Below, in pieces: positions 35,326 to 44,154 of a stretch of 54,465 nucleotides of DNA. Within the stretch, counting starts at the first letter, position 1; each line of letters opens with the position of its first letter. Source of the DNA: an uncultured bacterium (GTDB taxonomy: Bacteria > Bacillota > Clostridia > Oscillospirales > CAG-272). Below the pieces are notes generated by a model. It searched no databases. It saw only the letters and a program-made list of their open reading frames with translations, and had not been told where the DNA came from. The stretch covers positions 1 to 54,465 of the forward strand of contig CASFDI010000058.1 in the NCBI GenBank assembly GCA_949293405.1, written 5' to 3'. Position numbers and translations under genes: made by a program.

Positions 35326-35359
35326 AAAAGCGGGCAGGGTTGTGTTCTGCCCGCTTTTT
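35326..35359. terminator. Bidirectional terminator between the oxidoreductase and nrdD copy 2
   Basis: AAAAGCGGGCAG (35326-35337) pairs with CTGCCCGCTTTT (35347-35358) and is flanked by A and T runs on the two sides. The core resembles the SDR gene terminator at 8710. Confidence 0.9.
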
Positions 35360-35371
35360 GGGAACGAATCA

Positions 35372-37537
35372 TTAAAGATGCAAGACCCGGTCCCGGATCT
35401 CCTGGGTGCGTCCCTGATTCCAGAACTGCGTTCCGATGTAGCCGCAGGTACGGCGTGCTACATTCATCTTGCTCTGATCGCGGTTATGGCAGTTGGGGCA
35501 TTCCCAGACCAGTTTCCCGTCCTCGTCTTCCACAATCCGGATCTCACCGTCGAAGCCGCATTCCTGGCAGTAATCGCTCTTGGTGTTGAGCTCTGCATAC
35601 ATGATGTGGTCATAGATGAACCGGATGACCTGCAGCACTGCTTCGATATTCTGCTGCATGTTGGGCACTTCCACATAACTGATTGCTCCGCCGGTGGACA
35701 GCGCCTGGAACTGTGCTTCGAACTCCAGTTTTTCAAATGCATCGATCTGCTCGGTGACATGAACATGGTAGCTGTTGGTGATGTAGGCCTTGTCTGTGAC
35801 CCCTTCGATAATACCGAACCGCTTCTGCAGGCACTTCGCAAACTTGTAGGTGGTGCTTTCAAGCGGGGTGCCGTAAATGCCGAATCCGATGGTGGTTTCG
35901 GCACGCCACCTGTTGCACGCTTTATTCATGTATTCCATGACTGCGATTGCGAAGGGGGTTGCTGTGGGATCGGTGTGAGATTTGCCGGTCATGTAGCGGA
36001 CACATTCACACAGCCCTGCATAGCCCAGGGAAATAGTGGAGTAGCCGTTGTAGAGCAGCTTATCAATCTTCTCGCCCTTCTTCAGGCGGGCGATCGCGCC
36101 GCTCTGCCACAGGATGGGAGCGGCATCGGACAGCGTGCCCTTGAGTCGTTCGTGTCGGCACATCAGCGCACGGTAACACAAGTCCAGCCGTTCATCAAAG
36201 ATCTTCCAGAATTTTTCCATATCGCGGCCCGATGAGAGCGCAATATCCACCAGGTTGAGGGTAACCACCCCCTGATTGAATCTGCCGTAAAACTTGTAAT
36301 TGCCGTTTTCGTCCTTCCAGGGGGTGAGTGCCGAACGGCACCCCATCACCGGGAAGCAGTTGCCTTCCTTGAGCTCTTTCATCTTTTTTTCGGAGATGTA
36401 GTCGGGAACCAGGCGCTTGGCTGTTCATTTTGCGGCCAGAGTGGTCAGATAATAGTAGGGAGAATTCTTGTGAATATTGTCCTCTTCCAGCACATAGATC
36501 AGCTTCGGAAAAGCAGGGGTGATGTACACGCCCGCTTCGTTCTTCACACCGGTGTAGCGCTGCTCGAGCACTTCTTCAATGATGACTGCCAGATCACGCT
36601 TTTCCTGTTCGTTTTTTGCTTCTCCGAGGTACATGAACACGGTGATGAAAGGCGCCTGGCCGTTCGTGGTCATGAGGGTGACCACCTGGTACTGGATAGT
36701 CTGCACGCCCTTGCGGATTTCCTCCCGCAGGCGTTTTTCCACCACAGGAGCGGTTTTTTCCTCATCGGGTTCCACACCTGCTGCGCGCAGCGTTTCCTCA
36801 ACATCCCGGCGGATCTTTTCCCGGGAAACCTGTACGAACGGCGCCAGATGAGCCAGCGAAATACTCTGGCCGCCGTACTGGTTGCTCGCCACCTGGGCGA
36901 TGATCTGTGTGGCGATATTGCAGGCAGTGGAGAAACTGTGCGGCTTCTCGATCATGGTACCTGAGATGACAGTGCCGTTCTGGAGCATGTCCTCGAGATT
37001 GACCAGGTCACAGTTGTGCATGTGTTGGGCAAAATAGTCGCTGTCATGGAAATGGATCAGCCCTTCCTCATGCGCTTTCACAATATCCTCGGGTAACAGG
37101 AACCGTTTGGTAATGTCCTTGCTGACCTCTCCCGCCATGTAATCGCGCTGGACGCTGTTGACGGTCGGATTCTTGTTGGAATTCTCCTGTTTAACCTCTT
37201 CATTATTGCTTTCAATCAGGGAGAGAATCTGCCGGTCGGTGGTATTCGCCGTACGCACCATCGAGCGGGTGAACCGATAACGGATGTACCGCTTGGCAGT
37301 TTCAAAAGCGCCGTGTTTCATGATCTGGGTTTCCACCAGTTCCTGGATCTCTTCCACGGAAAGTGAGCGCCCCAGGCATTTACAGATATCTTCAACATTC
37401 TGCGCAATGGCCCGGATGTCGTTCGGGGACAATTCGCGTTCGTCATCTTTGCCTGCTTCGTTGGCTTTCGTGACTGCGTTTATGATTTTACTGATGTCGA
37501 ATACTTCTTCAACACCGTTACGCTTAATGATTTTCAT
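35372..37537 (-). CDS. nrdD: Second class III ribonucleotide reductase, in-frame UGA at codon 371
   Basis: A 722-codon frame (E. coli NrdD has 712 residues) with one TGA at 36425-36427. Before it: ATP-cone (KIIKRNGVEEVFDISKI), HFHDSDYFAQHMHNCDLVNL, PAFPKLIYVLEEDNI and YYYLTTLAAK. After it, in the same frame with no gap: TAKRLVPDYISEKKM, VMGCRSALTP (C400, likely active-site loop), zinc motifs CQEC/CPNC, and glycyl-radical loop RRTCGYIG with G699. I recall Cys at the UGA position in relatives (AAKCTAKR). No ribosome site precedes the internal ATG 36382. Selenocysteine, readthrough, fresh nonsense mutation and sequence error are all possible; no convincing SECIS hairpin is visible. This is the formate-type NrdD without redoxin fusion, and no nrdG sits beside it. 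Confidence 0.85.
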
Positions 37538-37596
37538 ATCAATCCTCACAAACTTACTGTGCTTTTTATTATATCGCACAAAAAGCGGAAAACCTG

Positions 37597-37625
37597 TTGC
37601 AAATGCCACAAAATTGTGATATAAT
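37597..37625 (+). promoter_or_regulatory. Promoter of the Crp/Fnr gene with palindrome in its spacer
   Basis: TTGCAA (37597-37602), 17-base spacer, TATAAT (37620-37625). The spacer contains CACAA-AA-TTGTG (37608-37619), an inverted repeat that could be an autoregulatory operator also reaching the divergent nrdD copy 2. Confidence 0.65.
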
Positions 37626-37681
37626 TCCATATGTAGTGTGAAGGATTGATTCAGCACCATATATATTGTGGGGGTGATGGC

Positions 37682-38350
37682 GTGCGTCGGAATCCGCTTT
37701 TTCACGGAATCACACGGGAAAATGAAGAGAAACTGCTTGCCGCACTCGCCGGTTCGGTCCGGACTTTTTCGGCGGGCGAGACGGTCTACGCCTTCGGCGG
37801 AGAGAAGCAGGGCGTGTGCGTGGTGCTGTCGGGCGTCTTGCGGCTGATGATGCTGGAGCCTGACGGCAGATACGGTTTTCTCGAGCGTCTGGGACCGGGA
37901 ATGCCGTTCGGCAATCTGTTCTGTGAGCCGGCCGGAGATGCGGTGCTTGTCGCGGAGGCGGAAGGGGATGTGCAGGTTCTGTGCCTGGATGCAGGACGGT
38001 TGCTTGCTCCGCGCACCGCGGCACAACCACAGTATGCACAGTTCATGACGACCCTGTTTTCCTGCAGTGCGGCGCTGTCACGCGCCCTGACACGCCGTAT
38101 TTCGGTGCTGACTGCCGGAAATATGGAGCGCAGGCTGCTTCTGTATTTCCGGTTCCTCGCGGCGGATGCGCACGGCACAGAATTTGATCTTCCACTTTCT
38201 TTTGTTGACCTGGCGGCCTATCTTGCAGCAGACCGGTCAGCAATGATGCGTCAGCTCAGATGCATGGAACGGGAGGGCATCGTGTGCCGGGAAGGCAGAC
38301 GCATCCGGCTTTTGAATTTTACCGGAACCATACAGAACAAAGGAGAATAA
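37682..38350 (+). CDS. Crp/Fnr family transcriptional regulator
   Basis: 222 residues. A cyclic-nucleotide-type sensor domain (~10-115: FSAGETVYAFGGEKQGVCVV with LSGVL after it, GPGMPFGNLF) precedes a C-terminal winged helix (~150-215: LPLSFVDLAAYLAADRSAMM, then RQLRCMEREGIV). It lacks the N-terminal cysteine cluster of Fnr, so direct oxygen sensing by a 4Fe-4S cluster is not supported. GTG 37682 is chosen because GGGGGTGAT lies upstream; a TTG at 37646 is in frame without a spaced ribosome site. It is divergent from nrdD copy 2 and ends 2 bases before the M16C protease gene. Confidence 0.87.
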   Translation: MRRNPLFHGITRENEEKLLAALAGSVRTFSAGETVYAFGGEKQGVCVVLSGVLRLMMLEPDGRYGFLERLGPGMPFGNLFCEPAGDAVLVAEAEGDVQVLCLDAGRLLAPRTAAQPQYAQFMTTLFSCSAALSRALTRRISVLTAGNMERRLLLYFRFLAADAHGTEFDLPLSFVDLAAYLAADRSAMMRQLRCMEREGIVCREGRRIRLLNFTGTIQNKGE

Positions 38351-38352
38351 TT

Positions 38353-41259
38353 ATGGATCAGAAGAAAACGGTATGCGGATTTGTGCCGCAGTGGGAAAAA
38401 TCGCTTCCGGAATTGTCTGCCGTAGCGCACATGTATGTGCATGAAAAGAGCGGCGCACAATTGCTCTGGCTGGATTGCCCGGATCATCAGAAGAGTTTTT
38501 CCGTTTCATTCCGGACCGTTCCGGAAAATGATACAGGTGTATTCCATATTCTGGAGCATTCCGTGCTGTGCGGTTCGGAGCACTATCCGTTGCGCGAACC
38601 GTTTGTGGAACTGATGAAAGGTTCGATGCAGACCTTTCTGAATGCTTTTACCTTCCCGGATAAGACCATGTATCCGGTAGCAAGTACCAACGACCGTGAT
38701 TTTCTCAATCTGATTTCCGTTTATATGGATGCGGTGTTCCATCCGCTCATTTATAAAAAGGAAGAAATCTTCATGCAGGAAGGTTGGCACTATACCTTCG
38801 GGGATGACAAAAAGTCCGCCGGCTTCAGCGGTGTGGTGCTCAATGAGATGAAAGGCGCCTTCGCCTCACCGGAACGCGCCGTAGGGGAATTGGTCAGCAG
38901 TACCTTGCTGCCTGATACCTGCTATGCCCGATGCTCGGGCGGGGATCCGTCGGTCATTCCCACTCTGCGTTACGATCAGTTTCTGGATGCACACAGGACG
39001 TTTTATCATCCTGAAAACAGTTATATTTTCCTTTACGGGGATATTGACAGGGATGCGGTGTTCTCTCTGCTTGACCGTGATTTCTTTGCGCATTACACGC
39101 GCAGCGACAGGGAAATTCCGGCGATCGGACTACAGAAGCCATTCGGGTTCCGGCGTGCGGAAGGGGTGTACGAAGCCTCCGCTGAAAATGCAACCGAGCG
39201 GGATGCCATCGTGAGTGACGGATATATGCTCTGCGGCTTCGAGGATAAGGAAAGTCAGTTGGCAATGAACCTGCTGTGCGGCGTGCTCGCCGGAACCAAT
39301 GAATCACCGCTGAAAAAAGCAGTGCTGGAGGCAGGACTGGGCGAGGAATTTGCAATGTCGGTCTACGACGGGATCCGGCAGCCCTTTCTGCGCATGACCC
39401 TGAAGAAGGCCCGTGCCGAAGATGCCGCACGCTTTACCGAGGTGGTGCACGAAACCGTGCGCAGCCTGTGCCGCAACGGGATTGACCGCAGTCAGCTTTC
39501 TGCGGCACTCAGCCGCCGGGAGTTTGAATTGCGGGAACGCGACTTTGACGGCATGCCCGCAGGGATTATCTATGCGATAGACTCACTGAGTGCCTGGCTG
39601 TACGGAGGCGATCCGACACTGTATCTGACCTGGTCTGAAACGGTTTCTGACCTGCGTGAGAAACTGAAGACCTCCTATTTCGAAGATCTGCTGGAGCGCG
39701 TTGTGCTCGGCTCCGACCATCATGTCCAGGCGGTCCTGACCCCTTCGACGGAACTGGGTGCGCGGAACGCTGCCGCGGAAGTGGCGGCGGCAGAACAGTT
39801 TGCCGCGTCCGGGTACGGAGGTGCCGGGGAGGAAGGGTACCGGAGCAAGCTCGAGGCCTTGCGTCTGTTCGGCGAGGCGGTGGATTCTCCCGAGGCGCTT
39901 GCCACCATTCCGCATATTGCAGTTTCGGATATCGAGCGCACGCCCACACTTTGCCCCACTACGGTCGGTTCTGCGGACGGCAGGGCGCTGCTGCTCCATC
40001 CCACACCGACTAACGGAATCGCCTATTACAGTTGTTATTTTGATCTTTCATCGGTGGCTCACAGAGACCTGCCGTATGTATCGTTGCTGTGCAGTCTGCT
40101 CGGCGATCTGCCGACCGGACAGCACAGTGCCTGGGAGGTTGACCGGGAGATTCAGGACGCGCTTGGCTTTTTCTCATTGGAGTGCCTGGCGCGCGGACGA
40201 ATCGGAGACGCGACGGCTGCGTTGCCCCTGCTTGCGTTGCATTACGGGGTGCTGGAGCCCAATCTGGAGCGGGCGCGTCTGCTTGTAGAGGAGATCCTGA
40301 CCGACACCGTCTTCGACCGTAAGGCGGTCGGGGAAATACTCAGACAGGAAAAACTGGAACTGGACCGCGCCTTGAAGACATCCGGGCAGGCCTTCGCCTT
40401 GTCGCGCGTCCGGGCAGCCCGTACACCGGACGGCAGGTATGAGGAACTGATGAGCGGTTGTTCCTATGCGGCATTTGTCGGGGAGGCAGTGCGGCACTTT
40501 GATCAGGAGGGAGACGCATTCTGCGTGCATCTTGCCGCTGTTGCAAAACAGGTGTTCGGCGACTGTGCAGTGACGCTGAGCCTCGGAGCAGACGCCGGTC
40601 TGATGGATTCCGCCCGGGCGCATCTGATCCGCACCGGCAGAGCAGAAAACCTTACAGCACCTCTGCCTCTGCCCGAGGCTGACCGATCGGATGTTTGCGT
40701 GCGGATCGTCGGTGGGGTTTCATACGACGCCATGTGCAGTACGCTTTCAGATGTGGGCGGGGAATACAGCGGTGCTTTGCGCGTTGCGGCACGGGCGGTT
40801 TCTCTCGGTTATCTGTGGAATGCGGTGCGTGTGCGCGGTGGCGCGTACGGCGTGGGGGCATCTTTCACAGAGTCAGGCGTTCTGACTTTCTATTCCTACC
40901 GGGATCCCCATATCGGGCAGACTTACCGTGCGTTTGAGGGGGCGGGTGATTATCTGCGCAACTATTCGCCTGACGAATCCGAACTTGCCAAATTGATTGT
41001 GGGGGCTGCAGCGACCCTCGACCGGCCCAAGTTGCCGAAGGATGAAGCAGTTGCAGCCGACTACCGGTATTTTCTGGGGCTGAGCGATGAAATGGTGCTG
41101 CGCCGGCGAGCCCAGTTGCTGGATACCGATTGCAGGACCTTGCATGCAACTGCCGACCTGTTTGACCGGCTGTGCGGAAAAGCGGCCCGCTGTACGGTCG
41201 GCGCAGGGACGGCACTGGATCGCGAGTCCGATCTGTTTGACCGCGAACTGAAGATTTGA
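38353..41259 (+). CDS. M16C zinc metalloprotease (insulinase/presequence-protease family)
   Basis: 968-residue single-chain peptidase of four M16 modules, degrading peptides inside a closed chamber. The inverted zinc motif is H65-I-L-E68-H69 (GVFHILEHSVLCGS) with the distal ligand E165 (VLNEMKGA), spacing typical of subfamily M16C. The C-terminal half has the non-catalytic partner modules (SCYFDLSSVAHRDLPYVSLL, VRVRGGAYGVGASF with the R/Y residues that complete the site). No signal peptide, so cytoplasmic. ATG 38353 follows AAAGGAG, only 2 bases past the Crp/Fnr stop, so the two are one operon. Confidence 0.93.
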   Translation: MDQKKTVCGFVPQWEKSLPELSAVAHMYVHEKSGAQLLWLDCPDHQKSFSVSFRTVPENDTGVFHILEHSVLCGSEHYPLREPFVELMKGSMQTFLNAFTFPDKTMYPVASTNDRDFLNLISVYMDAVFHPLIYKKEEIFMQEGWHYTFGDDKKSAGFSGVVLNEMKGAFASPERAVGELVSSTLLPDTCYARCSGGDPSVIPTLRYDQFLDAHRTFYHPENSYIFLYGDIDRDAVFSLLDRDFFAHYTRSDREIPAIGLQKPFGFRRAEGVYEASAENATERDAIVSDGYMLCGFEDKESQLAMNLLCGVLAGTNESPLKKAVLEAGLGEEFAMSVYDGIRQPFLRMTLKKARAEDAARFTEVVHETVRSLCRNGIDRSQLSAALSRREFELRERDFDGMPAGIIYAIDSLSAWLYGGDPTLYLTWSETVSDLREKLKTSYFEDLLERVVLGSDHHVQAVLTPSTELGARNAAAEVAAAEQFAASGYGGAGEEGYRSKLEALRLFGEAVDSPEALATIPHIAVSDIERTPTLCPTTVGSADGRALLLHPTPTNGIAYYSCYFDLSSVAHRDLPYVSLLCSLLGDLPTGQHSAWEVDREIQDALGFFSLECLARGRIGDATAALPLLALHYGVLEPNLERARLLVEEILTDTVFDRKAVGEILRQEKLELDRALKTSGQAFALSRVRAARTPDGRYEELMSGCSYAAFVGEAVRHFDQEGDAFCVHLAAVAKQVFGDCAVTLSLGADAGLMDSARAHLIRTGRAENLTAPLPLPEADRSDVCVRIVGGVSYDAMCSTLSDVGGEYSGALRVAARAVSLGYLWNAVRVRGGAYGVGASFTESGVLTFYSYRDPHIGQTYRAFEGAGDYLRNYSPDESELAKLIVGAAATLDRPKLPKDEAVAADYRYFLGLSDEMVLRRRAQLLDTDCRTLHATADLFDRLCGKAARCTVGAGTALDRESDLFDRELKI

Positions 41260-41340
41260 GACGACCTGTGCCGACTGGTGCGGCAGTGTGACCGTTCGAC
41301 TTGAAAAGCAAATATTCTGAATATATTTTTTGGAGGAACC

Positions 41341-43119
41341 ATGATTATGGAAGCATCGGCAATCAAAGAAATGCTGCAGCGGCATCCTTATGACTCGGTG
41401 GTGATCCCCGCAAGTGCAGGCAGGGCATCCCTTACCAATCCGGCCCTGCAGGAGCGTGCCCGTAAAATCCAGGAATGTGCGGAAAAGTACCGCGGTACTC
41501 CGATTCAGTCCATTCCGTTCCGGTCGTTCCGGCGGTTCGATACAGACGGGGATCGCTCAGACTTCGAATATGGCGAACCGGGCAAGGACGGATATTTTGT
41601 ACGGCGTGGCAGACTGAACACCTTTGCCCTGATGGTCTGGCTTTTCGGCGGGGAAGACAACATCCGTGAACTGGAAAACATCATCTGGGCCATCTGTGAC
41701 GAATACAGCTGGTGCCTTCCCGCACATATGGGCGGCAAATCGCTGACCCGGCTGGAAAGCGACGGCTATACCATCGATCTGTTTGCTGCAGAAACCGGGC
41801 ATGCGCTCTCCGAAATCCTGATGCTGGTGGGAGATCGTCTGACCCCGATTGTGAAGGAACGGGCGGAACGCGCAATACGCGAACGCATCCTCAACCGGAT
41901 GGTCGGATGCCACTACTGGTGGAAAAAGGGCACCAACAACTGGGCTGCTGTCTGCGGCGGGTCGGTCGGAATGGCAGCCATTTATCAGGAGCGCGATCCG
42001 GATCGTCTGGCGGCAATTCTTGAGGAAGTGGATACGGCTATGCGTTGCTTCCTGTCCGGCTTCCCGGATGACGGTGCTTGCCTTGAAGGAATCGGGTACT
42101 GGAGTTACGGATTCGGGTACTTCACTTCCTATGCAGAACTGCTGTGCCGGCGTACAGGCGGAGAAATCGATTACTTTGATGATCCGAAAGTACGCAAGGT
42201 GGCATCTTTCTGGCAGAAATGCGTGTTCCCGGGTGGCCGCAGCGTGAGTTTCTCCGACGGCTCATCCCGTGCAAGTGCAGATCTTGGCCTGATGAGTTAT
42301 CTGAGCCGGCGCTATCCCGAAGTTGTTCTTCCGAAAGATGTTTCCTACAGCGGGTATTCGGTACAGGGATGCAATCGCTGGACTTACGAGTTGCGTGATT
42401 TCCTCTGGACGGACGGAGCCGACTGCGGCCGGGGCGGTCAGAGCATCTATCTGTTGCCCGATGCGCAGTGGTACATTGCCACTTCCGAAAACAAGGTCAG
42501 CCTTGCGGCAAAAGCAGGGCATAACAACGAGCCGCACAATCATAACGATATCGGAAATTTCCAGCTGTACAAAAACGGAGCCGATCTGCTGTGCGATATC
42601 GGATCGGGCAACTACAGCAAGCAGTATTTTTCATCGCAACGGTATGAACTGTATTTGTGCTGCGCCTCCCGCGGGCACAGCGTTCCGCTGATTGCGGGTG
42701 CGGAGCAGAAGGCCGGAAAGCAGTACGCGGCAAGAGATGTGCAGATGGATAACGGCGGTATGCGTATGGACATTGCGCCCGCATACGGTCATCCGGATCT
42801 GAAGGAACTGATCCGCGAAATCCGGTTTGATACTGTTACCGGAAAAGTTGTGCTGACCGATTCGTATCAGCTGGAGCGCCCTGTGGCAGTCACCGAGCGG
42901 TTTGTCACTTTCTGCAAACCGGAAATTACAAAGGACGGCGTTCGTCTCGCCAGCGGAAATGAACAGGTTCTGCTGCGTGAATGCAGCGGTACATATCAGC
43001 CGCATATAGTTGAAAACGCAGAAGAAGACCATGGCGGGAAGAGCAGATGCATCTACTTTGTGGACTTTGAACTGCCTGCAGACAAGACCGCGTTCAAAGT
43101 AATGTTTGAGGTGTGCTGA
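41341..43119 (+). CDS. Heparinase II/III-like protein, no export signal
   Basis: 592 residues. The N-terminal ~330 residues look like an alpha/alpha toroid (FALMVWLFGG, YWWKKGTNNWAAVCGGSVG with the Asn-Trp pair seen in this lyase fold). The C-terminal beta part carries LAAKAGHNNEPHNHNDIGNF near residue 395, the hallmark His/Asn-rich motif of heparinase II/III and alginate/oligo-alginate lyases, followed by LLCDIGSGNYSKQYFSSQRY. No signal peptide or lipobox, so it should act on imported oligosaccharides (uronates). GGAGG 5 bases before ATG 41341. No sugar transporter or other polysaccharide genes are nearby. Its 3' end overlaps convergent gpr by 26 bases. Confidence 0.82.
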   Translation: MIMEASAIKEMLQRHPYDSVVIPASAGRASLTNPALQERARKIQECAEKYRGTPIQSIPFRSFRRFDTDGDRSDFEYGEPGKDGYFVRRGRLNTFALMVWLFGGEDNIRELENIIWAICDEYSWCLPAHMGGKSLTRLESDGYTIDLFAAETGHALSEILMLVGDRLTPIVKERAERAIRERILNRMVGCHYWWKKGTNNWAAVCGGSVGMAAIYQERDPDRLAAILEEVDTAMRCFLSGFPDDGACLEGIGYWSYGFGYFTSYAELLCRRTGGEIDYFDDPKVRKVASFWQKCVFPGGRSVSFSDGSSRASADLGLMSYLSRRYPEVVLPKDVSYSGYSVQGCNRWTYELRDFLWTDGADCGRGGQSIYLLPDAQWYIATSENKVSLAAKAGHNNEPHNHNDIGNFQLYKNGADLLCDIGSGNYSKQYFSSQRYELYLCCASRGHSVPLIAGAEQKAGKQYAARDVQMDNGGMRMDIAPAYGHPDLKELIREIRFDTVTGKVVLTDSYQLERPVAVTERFVTFCKPEITKDGVRLASGNEQVLLRECSGTYQPHIVENAEEDHGGKSRCIYFVDFELPADKTAFKVMFEVC

Positions 43120-43984
43120 CCGTATCTCCGATTCCGAAAACCGAATCGATCGCATGCGCCAACAGGCGTGCAATCCGCTCGCTCCGTATGTCGATGTCTT
43201 TCGGACAGACATAGAGCGCATCATGTTTCAACAGGGGCTCCGCCTGCTCCGGGAAATCCATCTGAATCCGATCAAACAGGTCATAAACCAATGTTGCGGA
43301 TTCTATTACGGTCGGAACCCCTATGCCAACTACCGGAAAACCGATACTCTCCCGATGAATTCCTGACCGGCGGTTGCCGATCCCGGACCCCGGTGAAATG
43401 CCGGTATCGCACAACTGAACGGTGTTGAGCAGGCGTTCGGCGGAGCGGGCTACAAGGGCATCGATTGCAAGGATCAGGTCGGGACGGATCTGCCGGGCGA
43501 CCCCGCGGATCACCTCTGCAGATTCCATCCCGGTGTTTCCCATGACTCCCGGGATCAGCGTGTAAAGTTCTGTTTGCGAAAGGGCGGAAAACAACTGCGG
43601 TTCCAATTGGCGCAAGTGCCCGGTCGCGGTGATGCCGGCTACCGTACGCGGCCCGATACAATCGGCTGCCATTTCCGAGTTTCCGAGACCGACCGCCAGA
43701 ATGCGTGCGCCGGTCCCGGTTTTGCCGGTGCATCGGGTCAGCATTTCACGCAGGCATTCTCCCAGTTGTCTGATCAGCTGGCAGGCATCTGCATCGCAGA
43801 ATTGCAGCGTCAGATACAGGCCGGCCGGTCTGCCGATGCTTGCTTCTCCTTCGTCCCCGGTGATTTCGAGCCGCTCAAGCACGATGCCCCCTTTCTCTTC
43901 TTTCCGGTAACTGACGCCCGGAATATCGGTGTCGGCACGCCGGCGCTCTACCGCCAGATCGGTCCGGTCATTGCGCTGATTCAT
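43094..43984 (-). CDS. gpr: Germination protease Gpr
   Basis: 296-residue endopeptidase that degrades small acid-soluble spore proteins during germination. Signatures: propeptide region RTDLAVERR, TDIPGVSYR, LAVGLGNSEMAADCIGPRTV, PGVMGNTGMESAEVI, LILAIDALVARS and GSGIGNRRSGIHRESIGFPV. The zymogen is self-processed near the N-terminus in known homologues. AAGGAGGG lies 5 bases before ATG 43984. Length is on the short side but complete. Presence of gpr implies the organism sporulates or descends from spore formers. Expected to be forespore-expressed; I see no convincing SigG promoter. Confidence 0.92.
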   Translation of the reverse strand: MNQRNDRTDLAVERRRADTDIPGVSYRKEEKGGIVLERLEITGDEGEASIGRPAGLYLTLQFCDADACQLIRQLGECLREMLTRCTGKTGTGARILAVGLGNSEMAADCIGPRTVAGITATGHLRQLEPQLFSALSQTELYTLIPGVMGNTGMESAEVIRGVARQIRPDLILAIDALVARSAERLLNTVQLCDTGISPGSGIGNRRSGIHRESIGFPVVGIGVPTVIESATLVYDLFDRIQMDFPEQAEPLLKHDALYVCPKDIDIRSERIARLLAHAIDSVFGIGDTVSTPQTLL

Positions 43985-44010
43985 TCCGCCCTCCTTGCGG
44001 TGCCTTATTC

Positions 44011-44048
44011 ATAATGCACCAACTCTTTCTGTTAATATTGTGCATTAT
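44011..44048. promoter_or_regulatory. Inverted repeat between gpr and the lipoprotein gene
   Basis: ATAATGCAC (44011-44019) and GTGCATTAT (44040-44048) are perfect inverted repeats 20 bases apart in the 170-base divergent region. Could be an operator or a leader hairpin of the gpr transcript. Confidence 0.4.
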
Positions 44049-44079
44049 TGCAGAAATTATCCGGGGTAGCAAATGGCCA

Positions 44080-44108
44080 TTGAAAAATCAGGGATTTAGT
44101 GCTATAAT
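44080..44108 (+). promoter_or_regulatory. Promoter of the oligopeptide-binding lipoprotein gene
   Basis: TTGAAA (44080-44085), 17-base spacer, TGCTATAAT extended -10 (44100-44108). Confidence 0.8.
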
Positions 44109-44154
44109 ATGTCTAACTGTTAAAACAGTAGAACCTTTGGAGGAACCAAACGCC

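Noticed and set aside
35372..36382. Separate gene for the C-terminal half of nrdD copy 2, starting at the internal ATG
   Set aside because: No ribosome site precedes it and the frame continues unbroken from the UGA; the halves belong to one gene.
36376..36427. Bacterial SECIS hairpin after the UGA of nrdD copy 2
   Set aside because: Only a weak 5-bp stem starting 3 bases after UGA is visible; the expected apical loop 16-37 bases downstream with a leading G is not found by eye.
37624..37639. NrdR box near nrdD copy 2
   Set aside because: ATTCCATATGTAGTGT matches 12 of 16 positions, but no second box lies at the required spacing.
43094..43119. Overlap of the heparinase-like gene and gpr as an assembly artefact
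   Set aside because: Both C-termini are plausible in length; short convergent overlaps are common in compact genomes.
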